A DNA stretch of 64,000 nucleotides, taken from Hypomesus transpacificus. Its lineage: Eukaryota; Chordata; Actinopteri; Osmeriformes; Osmeridae. Shown here piece by piece: positions 14,148 through 23,894 of the stretch. Position numbers and translations under genes: made by a program. A model generated the notes under the pieces. The model searched no databases. It was not told the origin of the DNA and worked only from the letters and a program-made list of their open reading frames with translations. Each line of letters starts with the position of its first letter. The first letter of the stretch is position 1. Location: NCBI RefSeq assembly GCF_021917145.1, contig NC_061062.1, positions 6,468,160 to 6,532,159 of the forward strand, in the 5' to 3' direction.

Positions 14148-17100
14148 GGAGAGAGAGATGAAGAGAGAGAGAAAGAGAGAGAGAGTTAGAGACAGCTGGC
14201 TCCAGCCTGGACTCTGTGGTGTTGCCGCGGGGCTGGTTACCTCTTGATGGTGCGCAGTAGGGTGGAGCGGGCCTCGTTGTGGAAAGTGATGATGACGCTG
14301 GTGGACGGGAGCTCGGGGTCGTAGGTCACCGCTGCACACCTGGGGGGCGGGGCGAGCCAGGGTCAGCGGGCACCAGCTAGAGCACTCCCAAAGACATCTC
14401 AGCAGGTACAGTGTGAGCGTGTATGTGTGTGCGTGCGTATATATATGTGGGTGTATTTGTATGTGTGTGCGCGTGTTTATGTCTGGTGGGAGTGAGTGTG
14501 TCTGTTTGAGTGTGTGTGTCTGTGTGTGTGTCTGTGTGTGTGTCTGTGTGTGTCTGTGTGAGTGTGCGTGTGTGTGTGTCTGTGTGATGTGTGTGTGTGT
14601 GTGTCTGTGTGTGTGTCTGTGTGAGTGTGTGTGTGTGTGCCTGTGTGTGTGTCTGTGTGTGTGTGAGTGTGTGTGTGTCTGTGTGTGTGTCTGTGTGTGT
14701 GTGTCTGTGTGAGTGCGTGTGTGTGTGTGTCTGTGTGAATGTGTGTGTGTGTGTCTGTGTATGTGTGTGTCTGTGTGTCTGTGTGTGTGTGTGTCTGGTC
14801 ACCGGTAGTGTCGGGTGTCTCTGATGGCCCTCTGGCTGCCCAGGCGGTCGCTCTCCTGCAGGTTGAAGGCGTGCTCGCGGTAGGGGTCATCTCCCTCCCT
14901 CAGCTGCTTGTCCTGCAGGTAGGCCTGCTCGTCGAAGCTGCCCACCAGCCCGCCCTGGGGGTCGGCGTGCGGAGCCTGGCTCACCTGCAGGGGGGGCAGC
15001 ACGGAGCGCACGGCTCAAAACACCAGCAGGGGTTTTTTGGGGAGGAGGGGAGTCTGTGTCAATTTTACTGATCCGTCTGGGCGCTGTTGCTTCTGATGTT
15101 GTAACAGTAACTCGACTGTGCCGTACTCTGTGCACCGCTCTGCTCTGCTCTACTTTACTCTGCTCCACTCTGAGGACAGCTGAGTGGAGGAGTAGAGGAC
15201 AGAGAGGAAAGCCGGAGCTGGTGATGACAGATTTTTGGTGGAGCGATGGGGGGTGGGGGTGGGGGGGATGGAGAGTGAGAAAGCTGCATTCTTTAGACCT
15301 GTGTTATGAACGGTGTGTCGGGAAGGACGCTCCTACAACCATGACCTCACTTTCCATCTCTCACGAGAGAGAAAAAAAATCAGACGTAGGCCCAGAAGGC
15401 ACGTCCAAACTTAATCCTGAATTAAATATGATCTTTCACCGGGGGATGAATGTGGAATCTGCCCGGGCCTCACGCGCCAACTTCAAAGACTCTCCAAATC
15501 GAAATCTGAATCAGATCAGCCTGAATTTAGTGCTGACAAATCGTTTCCAATCTTTGTCTAACATTAGCACGTGGTTGTCTGGTCTGGATGCACCTGATCC
15601 TTTATCAAGCTTCTGGGACAATCAAGTCACTTGGAGTGTGTTTTTTAGCAACGCCTTGTTGCTAGGGAAGTCCTAGTGCTAGTCTCAGAAACTGTAAGCG
15701 TAGTGTTACCACGCTGATGTGTTGAAACTCTTGGCAGCTATGACCCAGTATGACGTGTCTGAACAGAGACTCGGTCGAGTATTTCAGTCCACAGCAGCAG
15801 ATGTGTTTTGGCGGACAGCCCTCTATAAATGTTCGACTAAACGGGCTTGAACACACAGCGGCCTCATCCACTGACGACACGACAGAGCCAGCAAGTGTGT
15901 TGCATGGTGAGGTTTTACATACAAAAAAGGAATGTGAAAGGAAGAAAAATCTGTTTCTGTGCAGATTTATGGATACTCACACCGTTTATAATGATGATCT
16001 AATAATATAAAACGCCTCGTGCCATTTTTGCTAAGCCAAAAACAAAAGTCCAAATAATATGCAGTGTTCCAAGGTTAAAGTATTAAGTGTGTAGCTACAG
16101 CCACCATTGTTTTCGGTCATGGCTAACCCATCTTTATACAGGTCACATTACCTGGGCACGGGTCACGCCAAATAATGCCCAAAACACCAGGTGTTTGGGT
16201 TCTACAGAAAATAATGTAACCAACTCCAAAGTGAATCATATAGGATATTCTGAGTTTTTTCTGCTTGGTAAGATACATTCTAATGATCCAGTTGGCTTTT
16301 CCTTCATACCATGTTGTCTACATCTGTCCGCGTTTAAACACAAGATGGGCAAGTCTGGCGTTCTTTTTTTTACCACCACAAAGGTTGAGATCATTTACAA
16401 GTATCCCATGTGTTTGTAGTGTAATTGAGCCTTCTAAACACACTCTCTCAAATCTAGGCTAACATATCTTATTACTTTAAAAAAGGAGCCGGGTGAAGCA
16501 CCTGCAAACACGAATTTCAGGTGAAAGTCCCTCACATTTTACACACTTCCATTTATAACTGTTTACTGTATGCCGAATAGTTTCTTACAAAACTGAATAG
16601 TCAGACAGTCGCGTGTGCCACATCAACGCGTTTCTGAGCGCGCGGCCCTAAACACAGCTGAGAGATTTTCATGCATCTAGTAAAAAAAAACTCAGAGATA
16701 AGTAACATGTTTCATTGCGTTTTTCACTTAATCCGTATTCGTGAGTCTATTAACCCCCTTTTGAATCCAACTACTTCCACGTCCAACCTTTATGATGGTA
16801 TCATGATAATCTGAAATATGTATAGCTTCCTTTTCTTAAATTATTCCTGATTTCTGACTACAGGCCGAGACACGGCTTTGTGGCTTGTGCAGAACGTTGT
16901 TCGTGCCTATGATAGTTGGGGAACACAGTCGGTCTCACACCTTGTCTAGTATAGCCTAAACCTGACAAGGTTAGGCGGGCAGCCGAACCAGACCTAAAAC
17001 AAACAATACAACCAGAAATAAACAAACACCACGAAGACCCCAGGGACGTTCGGCCTATCTGTGTTTGCCTCTGTCTGCACAAATCCAATTTGGACATTGA

Positions 17101-17803
17101 CCATCGAGGTCGTCGTCTACATACGAATCTTTTGTTTCAGCGAATGTGTTTAGCAAGGAGTGTGTGCAGCTCTTGGACTTACGGAAAGCCTATTAGGGGC
17201 TAATCAAGGTCCTGCTAGGCGCAACACAAGATATCACAAGATAGCAAATGACCACAACTTGCATTGATAAACACAGGTCTGTGGATATAGGTTCATTACA
17301 GGATATGCAGCTGTTCTTAGGGCTTATCTGTTTGGCGTCGACGCTTGTTCTTTGCACCACAATCTGATATCTATGAAGAAGATAACTAGATCCCCTTTCC
17401 AGCTGTGCTGTAGGCTATGTGGTGTACAGTACACAGACTACGATCCGCACATTAACATGCGACACACACCCACAAGCGTGCACCCACACACACATCCACA
17501 CATACACACGCACACACCTGCATCTTTCGGCACATCAGCAATTCCTGAATTCTGATCCCCCATTTCTCCTGCTGCTTGCCCCAACCTGTCACTTACAATT
17601 AGCGGGATAGTCCTGTCTTCTCGCTGTATCTCCAGCCGCCCGACAGCGACCTTCGGTCCATGGCTCCGGCCGCCCGCGACGCGAGCCTGCGACGCCGAAG
17701 ACGGGGATGTGTGCGGTTTATTGTCCTGCCACAGGTAATAGAACGTTCCCAGTATCCACGCAACGGTCAGAATCGCGATGGCGTTGGCCCGTATCCTGCG
17801 CAT
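660..17803 (-). CDS. galnt16: GALNT16, polypeptide N-acetylgalactosaminyltransferase 16 (5' part, 12 exons; 3' end outside window)
   Basis: Type II Golgi enzyme that moves GalNAc from UDP-GalNAc to Ser/Thr and so starts mucin-type O-glycans. Coding exons in transcript order: 17803-17597, 14984-14803, 14339-14241, 13975-13908, 11553-11488, 11000-10879, 2971-2884, 2647-2563, 2407-2304, 1783-1657, 1506-1414, 743-660. All have AG/GT borders and the phases join, giving 441 codons plus 2 bases. Residues about 8-25 form the signal anchor ([15 protein letters not shown]), which is close to mammalian GALNT16 and points to this paralogue. The GT-A domain follows: the metal-binding DSH motif is at residues 229-231 and the WGGEN motif at 335-339. 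The start is the only ATG before the anchor. The human protein has about 558 residues; the missing part is the ricin-type lectin domain, which I do not find in bases 1-659. That is a window-edge effect, not a break. Intron 6 (2972-10878) is swollen by a nested transposon. Confidence 0.95.
1011..1130 (+). repeat. SINE-like fragment
   Basis: Diverged copy of the 449-626 family: TTCCATGACTCTGACC, AGAACTATGCACTTC, and a decayed TTTTGATAAAA tail. It lies in the intron before the last GALNT16 exon seen. Confidence 0.45.
1850..2035. repeat. CA-rich minisatellite, GALNT16 intron 9
   Basis: About four copies of CAGCATTAAGGGATCACACA with CAGAGGTAAGCAAATACACA, embedded in (CA)n. Confidence 0.8.
4107..4235. 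repeat. (GT)n(GA)n(G)n compound microsatellite
   Basis: GT, then GA, then a run of about 19 G in GALNT16 intron 6. Confidence 0.9.
4542..4602. repeat. Interrupted poly-G tract
   Basis: Runs of 7-13 G separated by single C, about 60 bp. Strong quadruplex potential; lengths are prone to assembly error. Confidence 0.9.
4700..4995. repeat. GA-rich polypurine tract
   Basis: Almost pure A/G, with an uninterrupted (GA)n core at about 4888-4960. Confidence 0.9.
5081..5720 (+). repeat. 33-bp minisatellite inside a LINE-like ORF2-end fragment
   Basis: From 5216 to 5450 a 33-bp unit repeats about seven times, reading [11 protein letters not shown] in frame. It is followed by a Cys/His stretch ([19 protein letters not shown]) that resembles the C-terminal zinc-knuckle region of fish non-LTR elements. 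Similar but stop-broken sequence continues to about 5720. The 171-codon ORF (5081-5596) is therefore probably transposon debris, not a gene. Confidence 0.55.
6150..6623 (-). pseudogene. Tc1 transposase, C-terminal portion
   Basis: About 157 codons continuing the frame interrupted at 9727. The second catalytic Asp is in [10 protein letters not shown] and the Glu in DLNPIEHAF, so the DDE triad survives across the two halves. The ATG at 6614 is internal, not a start. The gene is disrupted because a 3.1-kb LINE separates the halves. Confidence 0.92.
6624..9726 (+). mobile_element. L2-type LINE, 5'-truncated, inserted in the Tc1 element
   Basis: The element starts inside ORF2, between the endonuclease and reverse transcriptase domains; ORF1 and the endonuclease are missing. 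It runs through the RT, the C-terminal region and a 920-bp 3' UTR. It ends in a tandem (ATTTG)n-like tail (AAATAAATTTGATTTGATTT), the 3' end usual for fish L2/CR1-clade elements. The flanks share only TACC or ACC, so the target duplication is 3-4 bp or absent. Confidence 0.9.
6630..8804 (+). pseudogene. L2 ORF2 reverse transcriptase with one in-frame stop
   Basis: One frame spans 6630-8804 and is interrupted only by TAG at 7569-7571. RT motifs are present: [31 protein letters not shown] and the catalytic YADD ([10 protein letters not shown]). It ends with the L2/CR1-type tail [14 protein letters not shown]. The upstream part (6630-7430) is the linker after the missing endonuclease. A single stop suggests a young copy. 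Function is very unlikely because the 5' half is absent. Confidence 0.9.
9727..10329 (-). pseudogene. Tc1 transposase, N-terminal portion
   Basis: About 201 codons from the ATG at 10329 (a second ATG 12 codons on may be the true start). It contains the paired helix-turn-helix DNA-binding region ([18 protein letters not shown]), the linker GRPRKT and the first catalytic Asp in WTDETK. The frame ends at GGA-GGT where the L2 begins. I see no stop or frameshift before that point, so the LINE insertion is the only visible break on this side. Confidence 0.92.
11230..11480. repeat. Pyrimidine tract, GALNT16 intron 5
   Basis: About 250 bp of nearly pure C/T with CTCTTGGCTCCTCCC repeats, reaching about 8 bp from the exon 5 donor. 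On the transcribed strand it is a polypurine run. Confidence 0.9.
11578..12945. repeat. (CA)n/(GT)n-rich stretch with poly-G run
   Basis: Intron 4 of GALNT16: CA-rich at 11578-11810 and 12530-12930, GT-rich at 12090-12380, and a G-run at 12650-12680. No exon seen. Confidence 0.85.
13010..13425. repeat. (GT)n(GA)n(GT)n compound repeat
   Basis: GA core at 13031-13165 flanked by GT runs; more GT at 13375-13410. Confidence 0.9.
13628..13716 (-). repeat. tRNA-derived SINE fragment
   Basis: Minus-strand copy: the tail appears as GCAGACGCTTTTATCCAAAG, followed by a B-box-like stretch and a decayed A box. It lies in GALNT16 intron 4, next to exon 4. Confidence 0.6.
14405..14797. repeat. TGTGTGTCTG array, GALNT16 intron 2
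   Basis: About 390 bp of TGTGTGTGTCTGTG units, reaching to within about 6 bp of the exon 2 donor (14802). Confidence 0.9.
14985..17596 (-). other. GALNT16 intron 1, no gene seen
   Basis: 2.6 kb of mixed single-copy-looking sequence with several short unsupported ORFs (15056-15676, 16087-16419). I see no conserved domain, splice-consistent exon or recognisable transposon. Confidence 0.6.
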
Positions 17804-18719
17804 TGTAAGTCCATAGGGAGAGCACCGGAGACGAGCCCAGGCGGTTCAGGTCTTTTTCAGGACTCCGAGAGTGATGAGCGCAGAGGGTGCTTCCCCGGTG
17901 ATGGCTCGCAACCGCAGCGAACAGCTTCACTGGTCGCAAGCAATTCAACGGAGCTCTCGTACTGCTAGGATGTGCGCGCAGACAGCCACGGTCCTAGCGC
18001 CGTGAGATCACGCCCTCCTGTCACGGTGGTCGCCGACAGGCCCCGTGGCCTGCCTATAGGCTGCATATATAAGTCTGTGTTGTTTGCACATTTGTTTTAG
18101 AGATGATCACAGTGAATGAATGACTAATGTGATACATTTAGGCTAGTTATACAATATATAAAACGACAATAGGCTTTGTCAGTATGGTGCATTGATTGAC
18201 GTAGGGCATACATCCACTCTTAATTCCAACAAATTCTTAACGAAAATATCGGAATTCAAATCTATGAATTACATGACAATGCAGATGGTGGGTCCACTAG
18301 GAGCAGACGGTGCAGCTGCCCTTTACGACCTCCTGGGACTATCACACATTTAGATCAATACATCAGGCCCTCAAAAACACCCCTCCAGTGCACTTACGTT
18401 ATGAAGAATGGGATGAATTTGAACTGCACTCCGCTGAGACGACCCAGCAGTAATACATGAGCTGGAGAGCTTAGCCTACTGTGGACTCAGAAACAGATCC
18501 CCTCCTCTGAAAAAAAAAAACGAAAAACCCAGCAGGTATGAGGTCATTCGCACTCCACCCAACTACAGTAAGGACGGTTGTTTGGTTTCACACAGCTGGC
18601 TAGCTACCACACCATTAGAAATGGAGAATGCCACGTCTTCCTGTCGGGAAGACAAACACAGGTAATGTGATGCGGAGTGGAGGAGCATTGGCAACACAGA
18701 GGGACCAGTCTGATACGGA

Positions 18720-18885
18720 ACACACACAGAACACAGAACATAGACATAGAGCACACATAGAACATAGAGCACACATATAACACACACAGAACATAGAACA
18801 CACACAGAACATAGAACACACACAGAACATAGAACATACATAGGACATAGGGCACACATAGAACACATGCAGAACACGGAACAAA
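18720..18885. repeat. ACACACAGAACATAGA repeat
   Basis: About nine degenerate 16-18 bp units upstream of GALNT16. ORFs rich in Cys/Val/Leu on the minus strand are repeat artefacts. Confidence 0.8.
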
Positions 18886-20274
18886 AAAAATCAGTACTCA
18901 GAAGGGTGGCCGATGTGTCTTCAGCTGGACCCTAATTACAGAGGCACCCAGGGACTGGACAGTTCTTTATTTAAACATTACCCTGCTCCATGTGCTACCA
19001 TGTCCCATAGTTATGATCTGTGGTTGAACCTCACCAGATCTTAGAGTGCCGCTGCCTGGGTTCTAGAGGGGCTAACCTCCTCTAGTGCCGGGCTGTCTCA
19101 TGGAGGACTCGGCTGAATGAACTGGACTCTGGTTCCGATCCTGCAGCGCTCCACTGGAGTCGCGGGTGGAAGACTATCGTTACCTGGAGACACTGTCTGG
19201 TGTTGCGCCTGTGCTCTGAGCACATAATCCAGTTATGCAAACCTAGGGATCAGCCCTGCGTCATTGTGAACCTGAAGCCTTTCTGTTTCCCCCTCCGTCC
19301 TTGCAGGGTGATGGGAGGAAGAAAGCAGAATAGGCATGGCTCATCCCTTTATATTTCCTTCATTTCAACAAACTCGGCTGTGCTGATAAGGTTCATTAAT
19401 GTCAATCAAGACAGTGACCAACCCCAACCATATGACGAAAATAACTCTGGATATTCTCATGTCAGATGTGAATAAGGTACCATGAGGCATGCTGCTGGTA
19501 ACTCCTCCCACTTCTCAGCATAACTCCCGAGAGGGGAAAGAAAGCACCACATCTGGAGATTCCAGCATGGAACCCTGTGCCACTCCTGTCAACATGGCCT
19601 CTCCACTGTCCCCCCTTCCGGAGGGGCTCCACATTCCCCCTGTCTGCCCCAGGCCCTCGCCGGACCCTCCCAGAGGCCATCCCCGGCCCTTTAGCTCCAT
19701 TAACTAACACTGCTGGCATTTCATACAACCGTGCAAAAATGGTGATCTCCCTGGAAACCCCAAGAACAAAGACACAGGGCTCGTTCATCCACCTTTTACA
19801 CACACAAGGGTTGGAACACTGGAATTCAGCTATGATAATAGTGGAAACTTAGCCAATGGGCCTTGGGTCTAACTGGTGATCATCCTTACTGGCTGTCTGT
19901 AATACCGTATGCATGCCTGGTCTTGTGAGAGAGTGTGTGTGAGAGATTGTGTGGGTGTGTTTGAAAGGGTGTGTGTGTGCGTGTGTGTGTGTGAGAGAGA
20001 GAGTGTGTGGCTGTGTGTGTGACTGTGAGCGAACGTGTTTGTTGTGCATGTGTGTGTATGTGTGTGCAAACAGTCTGTGTGTAGACACACAGCCAGGAGG
20101 AATTCTCCAGGCTCCTCTGCAGGTCACTGGTGCCTGTCTGGTCCAGAGTCTCAGCGCTGCTCTACAGAACAGAGCTCTAAGTACAGGCCTCCTGGGAGGT
20201 TGAGCTTCCAGAACCGTCTTGCCAGTTGGCAGCGAATCTGGACCTTCGCTTTAGGGAACTCCTCTTGTTGTCAT

Positions 20275-20500
20275 GTTTGAATCTGATCAAAGTTTATTTA
20301 TACATGCCTTTTTACAAGCAATGTCACAGAGGGCTTTAGCGATGCCTACAGATCAGCATCTATCACCAACCTCAACCCTGAGAGAAGTCATAGAAAAACA
20401 AAGACAAACAAAGAGCAAGAGAATGGAAGAAACGTTGTGAGGAGCAGTTCAGAGGGGGCTCCCCTCCTCCACAGATGGCGGTGATGAGAGGCAGCACACC
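20275..20500 (-). mobile_element. L2 3'-end fragment
   Basis: On the minus strand this matches the 3' UTR of the L2 at 9490-9726 in order: a GGAGGAGGGGA block, the AGGTTTCTTCCATT-like word, the GCCCTCTGTGACATGCTTG-like word and an AATAAA-TTTGAT tail. It is a truncated, diverged copy in the GALNT16-VPS39 interval. Confidence 0.75.
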
Positions 20501-20761
20501 AGAGGCTGTACACATTATAGGGTTAATAAAGTTTTCTTTAGGGGCCCACTGAGTGAGCGAGCGGCGCTGGGGGGAGCAGCCGAGCGCTGAGTTGTTTCAA
20601 GGCACACGGGGGATTATGGGAAATAAAAGAGAGGCCACCAGTGTTATGGTTTTCTTCCTCTCGTCCCTCGACGAGTCTGCAGTGCTGTTCTTCCCACTGG
20701 GAACATGCCTCTTTCAATGTCCAGCTTTATGTGACATTTGTAACAAGAACTAGTTACACAG

Positions 20762-20855
20762 TGTAGCTGAGAGGGAGGGAATTTGACTGCACATTCCAGG
20801 TTCAAATACCCCCTCGTACGTTGCTTTGGATAAAGCGTCTACTATATGAACACAC
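20762..20855 (+). repeat. tRNA-derived SINE
   Basis: TAGCTGAGAGG (A-box-like), TTTGACTGCA, GGTTCAAATAC (B-box-like), then TTGCTTTGGATAAAGCGTCT. Intergenic. Confidence 0.6.
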
Positions 20856-21728
20856 AATATTATTATTACTACAGGCACAGGTTTATTGGACGTACGTGTG
20901 TATTAAAATTCTTGGTCCTCCTCCTCTCAACTGTTTCCTATCCCCAAGTCTGTATGGATCAAAATCTCGTTAATTTAGCTTAGCTTCGTTCCTCAAGCTA
21001 GTCTAACTTATAAATAATAACTTGATGCATAAATAACTTCAAGGAATACTTCATGTTGTCCTAGTTCTGTGGTGGACTGACTAACTCTAAGACATGGGTG
21101 GTGTTACCCTCCCACTGGCTTTGGTACAGTCTGGCTTACTCTAAGCCAGCATGGTGTGTGTGTGTGTGCGTGTGCGTGTGTGTGTGTAGTTTAGTAATCA
21201 GTCCAGAGAGCTGAAGCTTTTCTGTAATCCTGGAGCAGGGAAAGTAGTGTGAGTGTTTATTTAAGCACCAAGACTCCTGGGAACTCAGAAAGGATGTGTC
21301 AAAGCAGGGACTAGCCAAAAACAAGAACAATATGTATAAAGAAAGATTATATTGCAATAACTCTTCATTTCTAGGCCCAGGTGCCAGAGCCAGGGTTTAA
21401 AGGCTGTGAACTACATGGCTGTGAATTAAAAGACTGGATAAAGGATCTCTCCTCACCCACGCAGTGTGAAGCCAGAACTGTGGACCATGAGAACCTAATG
21501 ATAACATCAACGTTCTTCCAGGAGAACCTTCTGATTACATCAATGTTCTTCCAGGATATTGACGCATCAGCGTTCTGCATACATGCACGGCTTTTCCATT
21601 CCCACACTGCAACGACGTGCCAAGACATTACAGCTCTCCAGCAGACATGAGTGGAGGGCTAAAACAACCAAGAACATGCTAGATGAATGTTCTCACGGCT
21701 TACACTTGTACATTACAATTGTAATGGG

Positions 21729-21830
21729 TTCATTTAGCCCATAGTCCTCTCCAAAACGACAGTGGACGATCTGAACCTGCAACCTCAAGATCTGCAGTGA
21801 AGTGCTCTTCCACAGGGGTACCACTCAAAC
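21729..21830 (-). repeat. tRNA-derived SINE, diverged
   Basis: Minus-strand order of tail (CATTTAGCCC...CCAAAACGAC), TGAACCTGCAACCTC and a decayed tRNA head. Intergenic. Confidence 0.45.
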
Positions 21831-22029
21831 GGCAAAAACGACCCATTCTGTTGACCCAGCACTGAGCAGACTCCATCAGCTAACCTACTCAGTGCGTTTG
21901 GCCCCGAGTCCTCTCCTACCACCCCTGTCTCCTCTCCTACCACCCTATCTCCTCAGGCGGTCCAGTTTCAGAGGCCAGATGAGTCATCGTCCCACTGTGA
22001 GCCCGGTGTAGACAGCATTTGGCTGACTG

Positions 22030-22275
22030 GCCTGGGAGGGAGAGAGGGAGGCAGAGAAAGAGAGAGGGAGCGAGGAAGAGAAAGAGAGAGGGAGGGAGGC
22101 AGAGAGGGGCCAGAGAGGCAGAGAGAGAGGGAGGGAGGCAGAGAGGGGCCAGAGAGGCAGAGAGAGAGGGAGGGAGGCAGAGAGGGGCCAGAGAGGCAGA
22201 GAGAGAGGGAGGGAGGCAGAGAGAGCCAGAGAGAGAGAGGGAGGCAGAAAGGGCCAGAGGCAGAGAGAGAGGCTG
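22030..22275. repeat. About 39-bp GA-rich repeat
   Basis: Four copies of GAGGGAGGGAGGCAGAGAGG followed by GGCCAGAGAGGCAGAGA, plus degenerate ends. Intergenic. Confidence 0.85.
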
Positions 22276-22611
22276 TGACTAACTCGGTTGCCCGGCAGTT
22301 GTTGTGAATCTGTTACTCAGCCTGGCTCAGCTTGGTGTTGGAGTCCATTAGCCAGACAGTAACAGTGTCCTGTGAATACTATCTGGTGTCTTAGCCTCAG
22401 ACCATTACCACACCACAGGGAAGCTGCACTGCTTGGAATGGAGAGGCCCATTAATACAGTAGCTTAGCTAGGACAGGTTAGGTGAGGTAGAGGTGAGGTA
22501 ACGTAGGACAGGTGAGGTGCTAGAGGTTAGGTGAGGTAGGTTAGGTCGGGTAGAAGAAAGTTGCACACGTGCTTACGATCCACATATGGACAAAGAGAGT
22601 GAAAATGCATG

Positions 22612-22617
22612 TTTATT
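22612..22617 (-). terminator. vps39: Probable VPS39 polyadenylation signal
   Basis: An AATAAA hexamer lies on the minus strand, about 1.28 kb after the VPS39 stop. The interval 22618-23894 is A/T-rich, shows no supported exon and fits a long 3' UTR. Other A-rich words near 22970-22990 could give shorter forms. Confidence 0.4.
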
Positions 22618-23894
22618 GAAGCAATAAAGAATACATACAGTATATGTTGGATTTGCTCTTTAGAGTAAAACCACTTTGATTAGAACGCTTTCATCAATAT
22701 TCTCTCAGTCCATATATACACAGTGGTACCAACATCTGTAATAAAATCAGTCCAGACAGAGCGTGTGCAGCCTGTCTGCAGCAGGCAGTAAGGGGATTCA
22801 GGTCTGACCACCCTGGACAGCCTCGTTCTATCCATTAGTTTAGCGCATGACTTAAGAATAAATACAGGAGAACAGCCCATTATAAAGTGTTGTAATTCAG
22901 ATATCCACCTTGTTGCAAGTTAATTATGTGTACTTTGACGAAAGTAAAATACACACAAAAAAGCTAAATATTAAATAAAATAAAAAATATTAAACCAGAA
23001 AAAGAAAGCATTTTGTAAGTGTATATTGAGACTTGCATGTAATCAGGAAACAAGCACACCAAAAAAATGCCTAGACACTTTTGGTAAAGGTGGTCTAAAT
23101 GTTAAACTGGTCTGGTTTCAAAGCCCTCCGTCGAAATTCCACCTAACAGTCAACGTAAAAAGTGAGATGCAAACGACTGCTTTTAAGTGCAATCTTAAAA
23201 GTCACACAAGGCATTTAAGAAGAGATGCTGTTTCCAGTTGGTAGCACACAGAGCTGTCTCTGGGATGGCACAAGTGAGGGAGACGTGAGAGAGAGCGAGC
23301 AGGGGGAGAGAGACCACAGCACTGAGTCAGCAGGCTAGAACAGCCCTCTCACACAGGCCTGAGAACGTCAGGAGACGTGCTTCTCCTCAGGTGCAGAGAG
23401 CTGTCCGACATCTCTCTCCAGAGCAGACTGTATCCTCTACCAGCAGCGGAACATGCTTGAATGTCAAATGTCTCTCCCTGGCACATCACACTCCATCAGA
23501 TACACCCCCGACATTCCAACTGCTCCGTCAAGCACACATATTAACACACACACACAAGCATGCACGCACACACACACATCCAGAGAACCAGCCAGAGAGA
23601 TACAGTACTCCTGTCTTTAGACAGCTTCAGAGCTACAGATGACCAAAGATCTGGAACTCCATACAGTATGTTCCAAAGTTCTAGAATTCCTTTACTTTCA
23701 TACATTCTAGCACTCCTTGACTTCCCAACATTCTAGAACTCCTTGACTTTCCAAATCTCTAGAACTCCTTCACTTTCCAACATTCTCTTGGCATCTTGCA
23801 GAGTGCCTGTAGCAGGAGTCCACAGGGGGGCGCATGTGTTAGCAGACGGAGGCGGGATCATCTCCCAGGGGGCCGTGCGGGAGGTGGAGGGGCA

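Larger units (their letters stand above)
17804..22600. other. GALNT16-VPS39 intergenic interval
   Basis: 4.8 kb between the GALNT16 start and the probable VPS39 end. Contents: a GC-rich GALNT16 promoter-proximal part (17804-18060), the repeat at 18720-18885, a GT-rich tract at 19925-20080, an L2 end at 20275-20500, two SINE remnants and a GA-rich minisatellite. A short direct repeat (TTCTTCCAGGA context) occurs at 21500-21560. No supported gene. Confidence 0.6.

Noticed and set aside
15056..16419. Plus-strand ORFs of 110-206 codons in GALNT16 intron 1
   Set aside because: No domain, no conserved motif and no splice-linked partner seen.
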